A stretch of DNA of 42,028 bases from contig RPQS01000032.1 in NCBI GenBank assembly GCA_003818605.1, positions 1 to 42,028 on the forward strand. Direction: 5' to 3'. A program made the translations under genes and the position numbers. A model generated the notes under the pieces. That model was given only the letters and a program-made list of their open reading frames with translations. It had not been told where the DNA came from and searched no databases. Below are positions 32,581 through 41,219 of this stretch, piece by piece. Numbering within the stretch: the first letter of the stretch is position 1; every line of letters starts with the position of its first letter. This DNA comes from Candidatus Zhuqueibacterota bacterium (GTDB lineage Bacteria; Electryoneota; RPQS01).

Positions 32581-32666
32581 ATCCGCCGAGCCGGGTTAAT
32601 CTTTCTTTTCCGCGGCGCGGCCGCGCAGAGACCGCCCGCGCAAAAAAAACACAACCAGCGATAACC

Positions 32667-33194
32667 GTGAAAATCTGTCAAGCCTGCGGGCATCGTCCCG
32701 CTGCAGTCGAATTCATTCAAGTCACCGGTGACACCCGCCGCGAGCTGGCGCTCTGCCGCGAATGCGCTCTGTCCATGGGCGTGCGCGCGCAGGTGGAGGC
32801 CTTTCAGCGGTTGTCGCAGCTCCTCATGAATCAGTTGCCTGCCGAAGGAGCCTCCGATGAAATGCGTGCCGCCCTTGCCGCCAAATGCAGCGGCTGCGGC
32901 TTGGTGTTCGAAGAATTCGTCAAGACCGGCCTGCTCGGTTGTCCCAAGTGTTACGATGATTTTAAAGACCTGTTGAAGCCCGTTCTGCGCCGCATGCACG
33001 GTGTGACCAAACAAGTCTCTGATTCTGCGGAGACCAAAAAATCACAGGAACATCCCGGCGAAAAAATCACTGAAGAAACCGCGGACGATCCCCGCGAGCA
33101 ATTGGAGATGGAACTCCACCTCGCTCTGCTCGAAGAAGATTACGAAAAGGCCGCCACCGTGCGCGACAAACTGAAAAAGCTGCCCGAAAAATAA
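32667..33194 (+). CDS. mcsA: McsA-like protein with zinc ribbons and UVR domain
   Basis: McsA activates the protein arginine kinase McsB in the Clp protease system. The 175-residue protein has N-terminal zinc fingers (CQACGHRP and LCREC, then CSGCG and CPKC) and a C-terminal UVR motif (EMELHLALLEEDYEKAATVRDKLKKL). GTG start at 32667. In Firmicutes the operon is ctsR-mcsA-mcsB-clpC; ctsR is missing here. It is followed by mcsB after a terminator-like hairpin. Confidence 0.92.
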   Translation: MKICQACGHRPAAVEFIQVTGDTRRELALCRECALSMGVRAQVEAFQRLSQLLMNQLPAEGASDEMRAALAAKCSGCGLVFEEFVKTGLLGCPKCYDDFKDLLKPVLRRMHGVTKQVSDSAETKKSQEHPGEKITEETADDPREQLEMELHLALLEEDYEKAATVRDKLKKLPEK

Positions 33195-33210
33195 TATTCA
33201 ATTCACACGG

Positions 33211-33233
33211 GCGCACACAAGTGCGCTTTTTTT
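33211..33233 (+). terminator. Terminator-like hairpin between mcsA and mcsB
   Basis: GCGCAC, loop ACAA, GTGCGC, then seven T. The mcsB ATG starts six bases after the T-run with no Shine-Dalgarno, so the element could limit mcsB expression or be a repeat that landed there. Confidence 0.7.
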
Positions 33234-33238
33234 CAACC

Positions 33239-34321
33239 ATGCATCCGACCGCCGCCAATTCACCCTTAAATCTGCTTTCCGAATATCCCGCTTGGTCTAA
33301 AGCGGGCGGCGATGAAAGCGCCGTGATCCTCTCCACGCGCGTGCGTATTGCGCGCAATCTGGCGGGGGAGCACTTTCCCTATCGGATGAATCAGGAAGAC
33401 CGCATCCGCGTTATGCGCGGCATGGCGCGTGTCATTTCCACTCTGAACGATTCCGATCAAGGAGTTTTTCTTTCCCTTGCGGCTCTCGCTCTCGTGGAAA
33501 TTTCGCTGCTCATCGAACGTCGCACGATTTCGCCGCAGCTCGCTCGCGATGAAAAACCGCGCGGTGTTTTCGCGTGGCGGAATCTGGATCGCACCATGCT
33601 CATCTGCGAGGAAGATCACGTTCGTTTAACCGACATCGTCCCCGGACTCGCTCCACAAAAAGCATACGGCAATCTGCAGCCTGTGCTGGCCGAGTTGTCC
33701 TCGCAATTGCAGTTTTCCACGCATGAATCTCTGGGTTTTCTTACCGCCTGTCCCGCCAATCTCGGTGCTGCCGTGCGGACTTCGCTCTTCTGCCATCTGC
33801 CGGGATTGACTTTGACCGGAGGCATGGAAAGTCTGGTTTCACACGCGGCCGATGCCGGTTTTACGCTGCGCGGTTTTTGGGGAGAAGGCTCCGATTTTCT
33901 TGGAAACACCTTTCAATTAACCGATGTCCCCAGTCTTTCCCATCAACCCTCGGAAATGCTGACCCGCATTGAATCGCTTGGGCAGGAAGTGATTGAGCGT
34001 GAGGCTTTGGCCCGCATCGCTCTGCAGACGGAACGTCCGGCTTTGCTCAGGGATAAAATTGCCCGTGCGCTGGCCATTCTCCAAGCTTGCCGCGCCCTTT
34101 CCGGAGCTGAAACTTTATCACTCTTTTCGGCGATTCGGCTGGGGCTGGATATTGGCTTCATTGAAGGGCTTTCCCGTGAAACTATCTCTATGTTAACCTT
34201 TGAGTTGGGTAAGGCTCATTTGGTCTGGACCGCCACCGATGAGGGCATTCCGGATCACCGCCGTATCCGCCGGGCTGACCGTTGCCGGGAGGTTTTTGGC
34301 AAGGCCCGCTTCGTCGGTTAA
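33239..34321 (+). CDS. mcsB: Protein arginine kinase McsB
   Basis: Phosphorylates arginines of damaged proteins, marking them for ClpC-ClpP. The start ATG at 33239 (MHPTAANSPLN) gives 360 residues. The phosphagen-kinase fold is recognisable: ILSTRVRIARNLAGEHFP, the ICEEDHVR segment (Glu-Glu-Asp-His), and FLTACPANLGAAVRTS with catalytic-region Cys171. The C-terminus (REVFGKARFVG) differs from the Firmicutes type. Next to mcsA and clpC it makes a complete tagging module apart from ctsR and clpP. Confidence 0.92.
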   Translation: MHPTAANSPLNLLSEYPAWSKAGGDESAVILSTRVRIARNLAGEHFPYRMNQEDRIRVMRGMARVISTLNDSDQGVFLSLAALALVEISLLIERRTISPQLARDEKPRGVFAWRNLDRTMLICEEDHVRLTDIVPGLAPQKAYGNLQPVLAELSSQLQFSTHESLGFLTACPANLGAAVRTSLFCHLPGLTLTGGMESLVSHAADAGFTLRGFWGEGSDFLGNTFQLTDVPSLSHQPSEMLTRIESLGQEVIEREALARIALQTERPALLRDKIARALAILQACRALSGAETLSLFSAIRLGLDIGFIEGLSRETISMLTFELGKAHLVWTATDEGIPDHRRIRRADRCREVFGKARFVG

Positions 34322-34453
34322 GCCCGAATTGCTGGAGTTACAAGAAGGAGTGGTTTTTGCGAAATAGATTTCATGATGGGAAGTCGGTCCGGGAGCATGG
34401 AGGTGGCGGGCCGATCTTCCCATCGCGACACGTGATTGACCCAAAAATCGCCG

Positions 34454-34475
34454 TTGCGACTCTCCCGAGTCGCAA
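34454..34475 (+). terminator. Hairpin before the clpC promoter
   Basis: TTGCGACTC pairs perfectly with GAGTCGCAA around TCCC. No T-run follows, so it may be an inefficient terminator of mcsB or a dyad-symmetric regulator site 23 bases upstream of the clpC -35 box. Confidence 0.45.
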
Positions 34476-34497
34476 TTGCGAACCGACTTGACTTTCT

Positions 34498-34525
34498 TAA
34501 ATCACTTTGTAGATTGAGAGTGTAC
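34498..34525 (+). promoter_or_regulatory. clpC: Candidate clpC promoter
   Basis: TTGACT (34498-34503), 16-base spacer, TAGATT (34520-34525), 49 bases before the ATG. No CtsR box (a heptad direct repeat of GGTCAAA type) is visible. Confidence 0.6.
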
Positions 34526-34573
34526 AGGCTTTTGGGCCTGTGCAAGGCGGTTTAACACCGGGTAGAGGTCCCG

Positions 34574-37027
34574 ATGCAAAACAAGTTTTCTCTGCGCGTT
34601 CAGCAAGTCATCCAGTATTCCCGCGAAGAAGCGTTGCGGCTCGGCCATGATTTTATCGGGACCGAGCATCTCTTACTGGGCATTATCCGCTTAGGAGACG
34701 GCTTGGCCGTGCAGATCCTGCACAACTTGGGCTGTGATTTGGAAGAGATTCGGGAATCCGTCGAAGAGATGGTGGATACCTCCAAAGGCACGATGAAAAT
34801 CGGCAACATCCCGTTTACCAAACGGGCTGAAAAAGTGCTGAAGGTTTCCTACATCGAAGGTAAAAACTACTCTTCCGATATCATCGGCACCGAGCATCTG
34901 CTCCTCGCCTTGCTCAAGGAAGAAGATTCAATGGCCGCGCAGGTGCTGCACGGCTTTAATGTCACGTACGATGCGGTCAAGGGTGAGCTCGACAACTTGC
35001 TGCGCGGCAGCGGTCAGCAGCAGCCCGCGGCTCCGGCGGAAAAATCCAAGACTCCCAATCTCGATCATTTCTCGCGCGATCTGACCAAACTCGGCCGCGA
35101 CGGCCAGCTCGATCCGATCATTGGCCGTGAAAAAGAGATCGAGCGCGTCGCGCAGATTCTTTCCCGCCGCAAGAAAAACAATCCCGTTCTCTTGGGTGAA
35201 CCCGGCGTCGGCAAAACCGCCATCGCCGAAGGTCTTGCTCTGCGCATCATTCAGCAAAAAGTTTCGCCGATTCTGTTCGGCAAGCGGGTCGTGGCTCTGG
35301 ATCTCGGCTCCATCGTGGCCGGCACCAAGTATCGCGGCCAGTTCGAAGAGCGCATCAAAGCCATCATGACCGAAATCGAGAAGAGCACCAACATCATTCT
35401 CTTCCTCGATGAGCTGCACACCATCGTTGGGGCGGGCAGCGCCTCCGGAAGTCTTGATGCCTCCAACATGTTCAAGCCCGCGCTTGCGCGCGGTGAACTC
35501 CAGTGCATCGGTGCGACTACACTCAAGGAATACCGCCAGTCCATCGAAAAAGACGGCGCGCTCGAACGCCGCTTCCAGAAAGTCATGGTGGATCCGCCGT
35601 CCGTGGAAGACACCATCCGCATTCTGAAAGGACTGCGCGAAAAATACGAGGAACATCACGGCGTTAAGTATCCCGATGATGTAATGGATCTCTGCGTGCA
35701 GCTTGCGGATCGCTACATCACCGATCGTTTCCTGCCGGATAAGGCCATTGATGTGATGGATGAAACCGGCTCCTGCGTGCGGATCTCGAACATCGTCATT
35801 CCCGAAAAAGTCATCCAGATCGAGAAGGACATCGAGGCCATTCGCGTGCAGAAGGAAGATCTGGTCAAGCGGCAGGAATACGAAAAAGCCGCCATGCTTC
35901 GCGATAAGAAGGTCAAGCTCGAGACCATGCTCAAGGAAGAGAAGGACAAGTGGGAGAAATCCGAAGCCCGTCCGAGTCTCGAAGTCCGCATCGAAGACAT
36001 TTGCGGCACCGTTTCGCGCATGACCGGCATTCCCGTGCAGCGCGTGACCTCCGGGGAAGGCGAACGTCTGCTGCATGTGAAGGATGAACTCGGCCGCCGC
36101 ATTGTCGGGCAGGATGAAGCGCTCGATGTTATCGGCCGCAGTTTGCGCCGCGCGCGCAGCGGACTCAAGAGTCCCGCCCGGCCCATCGGCAGCTTTATGT
36201 TCCTGGGCCCCACGGGTGTGGGCAAAACCGAACTGGCTCTCGCTCTTGCGGAATATCTCTTCAACGATCCGGGCTCGCTCATTCGTATTGACATGAGCGA
36301 ATACATGGAAAAGTTCAACGTCTCGCGGCTCATCGGTTCGCCTCCCGGCTATGTCGGCTATGATGAAGGCGGGCAGCTTACCGAGCGCGTGCGCCGCAAG
36401 CCGTACAGCGTCGTGCTGTTCGATGAAATCGAAAAAGCGCATCCCGACGTCTTCAATATTTTGTTGCAGGTGCTCGATGCGGGTGAACTTACGGACGGCA
36501 CCGGCCAGAAGGTGGACTTCCGCAACACGATTCTCATCATGACCTCGAATCTCGGCACGCGCGAAGCCGCCAAGTCCATGAACTTCGGCTTTACCGACGG
36601 GCAGACCGCGGATCATCAGAAAGTTTCGAGCAAGATGCTCGAAGAAGTCAAGAACATGTTCCGGCCCGAGTTCTTGAACCGTCTTGATGAGATCGTCGTG
36701 TTCAAGATGCTCGAACGCGATTCCATTGATAAAATTCTCACCATCTACATCGAAGAAATTAACAAGCGGCTGATCGAGCGCAATCTCAAGATCACACTCG
36801 CTCCCAAAGCCCGCGAGTTTCTCATTGATCGCGGCTTCAAGCCCGAGGTCGGTGCGCGTCTCTTGCGCCGCACCATCGAGCGGCTGCTCGAAGATCCTCT
36901 GGCCGAGGAACTCCTGAAGGGCCGCTTCACCGAAGGCTCCACCATCCAAGTCAGCGCCAAAGACGAACAGTGCACGTTCCGGGAGAAAACCGAAAAAATC
37001 CCCGAGAACGCTGCCGACAGCGAATAA
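34574..37027 (+). CDS. clpC: ATP-dependent Clp protease ATP-binding subunit ClpC
   Basis: Hsp100 unfoldase that feeds substrates to ClpP. The 817-residue protein has the double N-terminal repeat (about 1-145), first AAA+ domain with Walker A GEPGVGKT near residue 210 and Walker B IILFLDE near 272, a UVR-containing middle domain (about 420-465, [16 protein letters not shown]) specific to ClpC, and the second AAA+ domain with GPTGVGKTE near 545 and [15 protein letters not shown]. The UVR segment and length fit ClpC, not ClpB or ClpA. The start follows AGAGGT. Its antisense strand holds a long open frame that is a shadow of the codon bias. Confidence 0.97.
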   Translation: MQNKFSLRVQQVIQYSREEALRLGHDFIGTEHLLLGIIRLGDGLAVQILHNLGCDLEEIRESVEEMVDTSKGTMKIGNIPFTKRAEKVLKVSYIEGKNYSSDIIGTEHLLLALLKEEDSMAAQVLHGFNVTYDAVKGELDNLLRGSGQQQPAAPAEKSKTPNLDHFSRDLTKLGRDGQLDPIIGREKEIERVAQILSRRKKNNPVLLGEPGVGKTAIAEGLALRIIQQKVSPILFGKRVVALDLGSIVAGTKYRGQFEERIKAIMTEIEKSTNIILFLDELHTIVGAGSASGSLDASNMFKPALARGELQCIGATTLKEYRQSIEKDGALERRFQKVMVDPPSVEDTIRILKGLREKYEEHHGVKYPDDVMDLCVQLADRYITDRFLPDKAIDVMDETGSCVRISNIVIPEKVIQIEKDIEAIRVQKEDLVKRQEYEKAAMLRDKKVKLETMLKEEKDKWEKSEARPSLEVRIEDICGTVSRMTGIPVQRVTSGEGERLLHVKDELGRRIVGQDEALDVIGRSLRRARSGLKSPARPIGSFMFLGPTGVGKTELALALAEYLFNDPGSLIRIDMSEYMEKFNVSRLIGSPPGYVGYDEGGQLTERVRRKPYSVVLFDEIEKAHPDVFNILLQVLDAGELTDGTGQKVDFRNTILIMTSNLGTREAAKSMNFGFTDGQTADHQKVSSKMLEEVKNMFRPEFLNRLDEIVVFKMLERDSIDKILTIYIEEINKRLIERNLKITLAPKAREFLIDRGFKPEVGARLLRRTIERLLEDPLAEELLKGRFTEGSTIQVSAKDEQCTFREKTEKIPENAADSE

Positions 37028-37042
37028 TTTTCCTGCATAATC

Positions 37043-37073
37043 ATGCGGCGGCCATCCCCGGCCGCCGCATTTA
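37043..37073 (+). terminator. clpC terminator
   Basis: ATGCGGCGGCC (37043-37053) pairs with GGCCGCCGCAT (37060-37070) around ATCCCC, followed by TTTA, 16 bases after the clpC stop. Confidence 0.75.
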
Positions 37074-37255
37074 CTCTCCCAATTTTAAATCGCTGCGCGG
37101 GGTGTCCTTACCCCGCGCACGTCCCCGCTGCATCTTTTCTCCCCCCGTTCACTGGGGGTACAAGAGGGCTGCTGCATATTCCGTCATTCTGGACACCGCG
37201 TTTTCGCGGGCGTCCAGAATCCCTTTCATCGCAGGCACGTCCGCCGCGCAAGGTG

Positions 37256-37287
37256 CGCCGAGGAGGGTCATCAGATCCTCCCGGAAT
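37256..37287 (+). repeat. REP-like palindrome (CGGAATC family)
   Basis: GGAGGGTC (37262-37269), loop ATCA, GATCCTCC (37274-37281) with one G-U pair, then CGGAATC. The left flank is CGCCGA. The arms are near-identical to the copy at 9464. Confidence 0.7.
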
Positions 37288-37413
37288 CACTCTCCCCCCG
37301 TTTACGGGGGGACACAAGGGGGGCGTATTCTTTCTCGTTTTCCAGTCTCAAGTCTCTCGTCTCAAGTTTTTTTTCGTACAGTAATCTCTGATTTGCAACC
37401 ACAGGGGACCGCC

Positions 37414-38790
37414 ATGAAATCCTTAGCATTCTTCTTTAGCACTCTCGCTTTTCTCACCTCCGCCGCCTTTTCCCAACCGCCGGACACCCTCTGGACACGA
37501 ACTCACAATTTCGGCGAGAATGGTACAGTATTCAAGAGCGTGTCTCCTCTGCCGGATAACGGCTTCTTCGTGGGCGGACATTGCTGCCGCACCATGTACA
37601 TGCATACCTTTTGGGTCAGCGATTTTGTCATGCGCATGGATGCCTTTGGCAACACCGTATGGCCTGAAAATCCCGGATCAGAGATCGGCACGGAAACGTG
37701 TGACATTCGTACACTGCCGGACGGCGGATGCGTTGCGGGTATCGGAATGGGCATAGGCATACTCTGTCCTGAGCCGGCCATCGTGAGGCTGAATGCCAAT
37801 GGTGAGCGACAGTGGACAGCATCTCCCGAACCATCAGATTGGTTTTATGACACAGACACCCTTTCCGCTGTGTGTCGTCTTGTGGACGGCGGCTTCGCCG
37901 CCACAGGGCTGTTCAATAATAGTTCCCTTGTCTTCCGCACGGATTCCGGCGGTCAAATCCTCTGGACTCGATCCTTCTATCCGCTGCGGCCCTATTCCAT
38001 AACAGCCGTCGGCACAGGATGCGCGGTGGCCGGAGGCGACGTGCCGTTTCTTGTCCAATTGAGCGATAGCGGCGACACGCTCTGGAGTCGGCAATACAAT
38101 CCGCTTTCTTTGGGGGGCCGAGTTACCGCATTGGAACGCGGAGCGAACTCCACCTACGTCATGGCCGGCGGATTGCTGGTTGCCGATACGACGCGTCCGG
38201 CGTTCGGCGCAATCATTGTTGCGGATTCGACCGGAGCGATACTCTCGTGGAGGACCTACGACTGTCCGCCTTTCGTCTCCATGACTCGCTGCGCGGAAGG
38301 CGGATTCATTCTGCTCGCGGATCGTCTCGTCCGCATTCTTGATAATGGCGATACACTCTGGACTCGCGTTTTGCCGTGTGACAGCTGTACCTACACGAGC
38401 GTGATACAGACTGCCGACAGTGGATATCTCGTTGCCGGATACTCAGGCAGTCGCTGGCAAGGCAACGGATACCTCGCGAAATTTACCCGCGAAGATCTCA
38501 CTTTCGATTCGCGTTCCATCCCTCATCCGTCGTACATCAGTCTGTCTTCCTTCCCCAATCCCTTCAACCCAACCACAACTATTTCTTTCTCTCTTCCGCA
38601 CGAGTCCCGCACCCGTCTTGCCGTCTTCGACATTCTGGGAAGAGAGATCGCTGTGCTGACCGATAAAATCTATCCCGTAGGTGAGCATAAGCTGATTTTC
38701 GATGGTTCGTCCCTGCCCTCCGGCATCTACTTCGCTCGCATCCAGAGCGGAGACTACATCGCCACCCACAAACTGCTCCTGCTGAAATAA
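37414..38790 (+). CDS. Exported beta-propeller-like protein with type A sorting domain
   Basis: The start ATG at 37414 (MKSLAFFFSTLAFLTSAAFSQ) is chosen because the signal peptide begins there; an open frame reaching back into clpC is spurious. The 458-residue protein consists of repeats with strands such as GDTLWSRQYNPL, GQILWTRSFYPL and GDTLWTRVLPC, each followed by a V-x-x-x-x-D-G-G-[FY]-x-x-x-G pattern, typical of a T9SS-exported propeller. It ends with a sorting domain (FPNPFNPTTTISF to HKLLLLK). The function is unknown. It has no obvious promoter apart from the repeat-rich region. Confidence 0.85.
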   Translation: MKSLAFFFSTLAFLTSAAFSQPPDTLWTRTHNFGENGTVFKSVSPLPDNGFFVGGHCCRTMYMHTFWVSDFVMRMDAFGNTVWPENPGSEIGTETCDIRTLPDGGCVAGIGMGIGILCPEPAIVRLNANGERQWTASPEPSDWFYDTDTLSAVCRLVDGGFAATGLFNNSSLVFRTDSGGQILWTRSFYPLRPYSITAVGTGCAVAGGDVPFLVQLSDSGDTLWSRQYNPLSLGGRVTALERGANSTYVMAGGLLVADTTRPAFGAIIVADSTGAILSWRTYDCPPFVSMTRCAEGGFILLADRLVRILDNGDTLWTRVLPCDSCTYTSVIQTADSGYLVAGYSGSRWQGNGYLAKFTREDLTFDSRSIPHPSYISLSSFPNPFNPTTTISFSLPHESRTRLAVFDILGREIAVLTDKIYPVGEHKLIFDGSSLPSGIYFARIQSGDYIATHKLLLLK

Positions 38791-39145
38791 GTCCGGCTCC
38801 CGTTTTACCCCCCGGTATTCCCTCCCATGTCTCCGCTTTTCAGAGGCAATGCCTCTCTGTTTCCCGGTCAGTATCATTAGCATTCCTGATTTCTTGCAAT
38901 ACTTATCACAAAGTCAAGAATAAGATATTGTAATATTTTAATATAATCTATCTGAATCTGAAGATAGTGTAGTGTTGACCCAGCAGAAAAATTTAAACTT
39001 TTCTTACAGAGACACTTGAACTCTCGTTATACGTACTATATTTTATACCCTACATGAGAATCGTACGCTCCTGATCTGCTTCCATTGCTCCGCACCGAGC
39101 GCAAGAGTATGTTTTTGCATTGCGTTAGTGTAAACGGAGGTTAAC
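38791..39145 (+). other. A+T-rich intergenic region with a promoter
   Basis: About 355 bases without a gene. AGAGGC (38842-38847) pairs with GCCTCT (38851-38856) and may weakly terminate the upstream gene. An A+T-rich stretch (38880-38960) lies upstream of the promoter at 39016 and could bend the DNA or bind RNA polymerase. Confidence 0.5.
39016..39044 (+). promoter_or_regulatory. Candidate promoter of the gene at 39146
   Basis: TTGAAC (39016-39021), 17-base spacer, TATTTT (39039-39044). The leader is about 95 bases and ends in GGAGGT at 39136-39141. Confidence 0.55.
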
Positions 39146-41008
39146 ATGCGGAAAGTGATGGGTTTGCTACTTGTTTGTCTGTTTGTCTTCTCCACGTTCG
39201 CGTTTGCGGAAGACACAGACAGGATGACGATGAATCTTCGCGCTGCTCCTGATGGTTTATCTGCTGCACGGCCTGCGGACAGAACAGGCTCGTGCGAATT
39301 GGGTTTGTATCCGGATACCACATCCGGAAACTACTTCTTCGACTGGGGAATTGGGGATGGTATTCAGACGTATTTGGATCCGGCCCTGAACCAGACATTG
39401 GAAGAAGGCGTTCCTCCTTGCACGCCGCCGTACTATCCCTTCGGGATTGACGGCATCGGCATCTATCTGTATGCCTATGATGATGTCACTGAGAACCAAG
39501 TTGGCTTCACGGTCTGTATCCGCGTGGATATCGAGTGCCCGAAGAATGCCGGCCAAATGTATGGTACGGCGGGTGATGAATGCTCGGGCCCCGGCGACTA
39601 CAATGACATCGTTCATGAAGAACTGGTTTGCCACACGGTCACCTATGATGACTGGTACAACGGTTTAATTTGGCTCTACATTCCGTTCCCGGCTGGGATC
39701 TGTGTAGACCGTCCGTTCTTCGTCGGTGCCCGTCTCGTTGGGTGGGACGGTACCCCCGGCTTCGCTCCGGGATACTTGGCCTCCAAATTCGGCCATACCA
39801 GCTATATCTGCAAGAACTGGAATCGCGCGATTGGCTTTCGCAACGAACTCTGCTACTGGGATATTCAGACCAGCTACGTCACCCCGTGGGGTCCCCCGTG
39901 GCTGTGGGCTTATGGTACGGCCGGTGTCGAAAACTGCACCCCGACGGTTTGCCAGCCCTGCCCCCATACCTATCCGGGTGATGATATTTCCGACCCGTTC
40001 GTTGTTGAGCACGGCCTGTGGTCCAAGGTGATTGATCTGGGCAATTACTGCTCCGATTATGATCAGTTTGTTGAAGTCCCCAACACCTCACGTACTGCCG
40101 CCGGTTCCGACGTGGTTCTCAAGCTCGAATATCCGCCGGAGATGACTACGTATTGCTTCTCCATTAAAATCGAGCCGTTATGCGCCGATTCCTTCTTCTT
40201 CCGCATCCGCTCGTGGATGTCGGATTCCTACGGTCCGTTCTATATCGGCAATCCCAACTATCCGGCCATGCTCCAGAATCAGTGGTACAACTTCACGAAC
40301 GAAGACATCATTGATGGAGCGACCACGATTCCGGCATTGGGATGCTATGAGTGGGGTCCCGATGTGATCTATCTCTACATTGACGCGCGCAACGCCGCTG
40401 ACTGCGTCTGCCCGATTCGCGTTACCTATACGGGTGATGCTCCGTTGCCCGTCCTGTTGAACTCCTTCTCGGCAGTAGCCAGCGACGGCCGCGTCAACCT
40501 GACGTGGGTTACCCGCTCCGAGAGCGATGTAGCCAGCTATGAAATCGTGCGCGACGGTGCCGCTATCGCCCGCGTGAACGGTCTGGGCAACAGCGCCACG
40601 GGCCATACGTACACCTACGCGGACAACGCCGTGGAGAACGGCCGCACTTACCGCTATACTCTGACCAGCTTTGACGTCAACGGCAACGCCATCAGCCATA
40701 ATCTCGTGGCCACGGCTACGCCGAACGTCGGCCTGGGTGTTGCGGAAGAATATGCGCTTTCGCAGAACTATCCGAACCCCTTTAACCCCAGCACTTCCAT
40801 CATGTACACCGTGAAGGAAGCCGGTCTGGTCACGTTGAAGGTCTACTCGGTAGACGGACGTGAAGTAACAACTCTGGTCAACGAGACGAAGAATGCCGGT
40901 ATCTACAACGTCGGCTTCGACGGCTCCAATCTGGCCAGCGGCGTCTACCTCTACACGATGAAGGTCAACGGCTTCGAGGCCACCCACAAAATGGTGCTGA
41001 TGAAGTAA
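39146..41008 (+). CDS. Large exported protein with Fn3-like and type A sorting domains
   Basis: A 620-residue protein with GGAGG five bases before the ATG. Signal peptide: MRKVMGLLLVCLFVFSTFAFA. The body (about 45-430) is rich in aromatic residues and cysteines (FTVCIRVDIECPKNAG, ELVCHTVTYDDWYNG), without a recognised family; it looks like one or two beta-sandwich domains, perhaps disulfide-bonded. A fibronectin-III-like domain follows (about 435-520, VNLTWVTRSESDVASYEIVRDG), closely similar to the one at 16200 in the gene at 15255, and then the sorting domain (YPNPFNPSTSIMYTV to KMVLMK). Confidence 0.85.
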   Translation: MRKVMGLLLVCLFVFSTFAFAEDTDRMTMNLRAAPDGLSAARPADRTGSCELGLYPDTTSGNYFFDWGIGDGIQTYLDPALNQTLEEGVPPCTPPYYPFGIDGIGIYLYAYDDVTENQVGFTVCIRVDIECPKNAGQMYGTAGDECSGPGDYNDIVHEELVCHTVTYDDWYNGLIWLYIPFPAGICVDRPFFVGARLVGWDGTPGFAPGYLASKFGHTSYICKNWNRAIGFRNELCYWDIQTSYVTPWGPPWLWAYGTAGVENCTPTVCQPCPHTYPGDDISDPFVVEHGLWSKVIDLGNYCSDYDQFVEVPNTSRTAAGSDVVLKLEYPPEMTTYCFSIKIEPLCADSFFFRIRSWMSDSYGPFYIGNPNYPAMLQNQWYNFTNEDIIDGATTIPALGCYEWGPDVIYLYIDARNAADCVCPIRVTYTGDAPLPVLLNSFSAVASDGRVNLTWVTRSESDVASYEIVRDGAAIARVNGLGNSATGHTYTYADNAVENGRTYRYTLTSFDVNGNAISHNLVATATPNVGLGVAEEYALSQNYPNPFNPSTSIMYTVKEAGLVTLKVYSVDGREVTTLVNETKNAGIYNVGFDGSNLASGVYLYTMKVNGFEATHKMVLMK

Positions 41009-41028
41009 GCGGATTCCTCGGAATCCGC
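41009..41028 (+). terminator. Hairpin directly after a stop codon
   Basis: GCGGATTC pairs with GAATCCGC around CTCG, starting right after the TAA. No T-run follows, so it could be a 3' stabiliser or one of the local palindromic repeats. Confidence 0.5.
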
Positions 41029-41129
41029 GCGCCCGTGCGGTCCTCAAGATGCGCACCTTGGGCACTGCTTCTTTGCACGACTGCTTTTTGAGGCCGAGGC
41101 ATACCGACGTTTGATTTATTACTCGACGG

Positions 41130-41165
41130 AAACGGGCACGAGAGAGTTCTTCTCGTGCCCGTTTT
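41130..41165 (+). terminator. Strong intrinsic terminator
   Basis: AAACGGGCACGAGA (41130-41143) pairs with TCTCGTGCCCGTTT (41151-41164), 14 bp, with a T tract. It separates the genes at 39146 and 41220. Confidence 0.85.
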
Positions 41166-41219
41166 GTCAAGTTCTATTCTCTGACAACAACAAATTTTCT
41201 CTCGCGGAGGGAGATAACG

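Larger units (their letters stand above)
37028..37413 (+). other. Repeat-rich intergenic region after clpC
   Basis: No gene starts here although the downstream frame is open through it. It holds the clpC terminator; GCGCGGGGT with ACCCCGCGC (37095-37103 and 37110-37118); CCCCC/GGGGG at 37141-37158; ATTCTGGAC with GTCCAGAAT (37186-37194 and 37212-37220) enclosing CCGCG/CGCGG; a REP-like unit; CCCCCCGT/ACGGGGGG (37294-37301 and 37304-37311) followed by GACACAAGGGG; and a CTCAAGTCTC tract. Confidence 0.7.

Noticed and set aside
34928-36949. Long 673-codon open frame antisense to clpC
   Set aside because: It follows the codon bias of clpC on the other strand and shows no recognisable domains or ribosome-binding site.
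36970-37413. Extension of the exported protein at 37414 back into clpC
   Set aside because: The stretch is low-complexity repeat DNA without protein-like features; the signal peptide begins at 37414.
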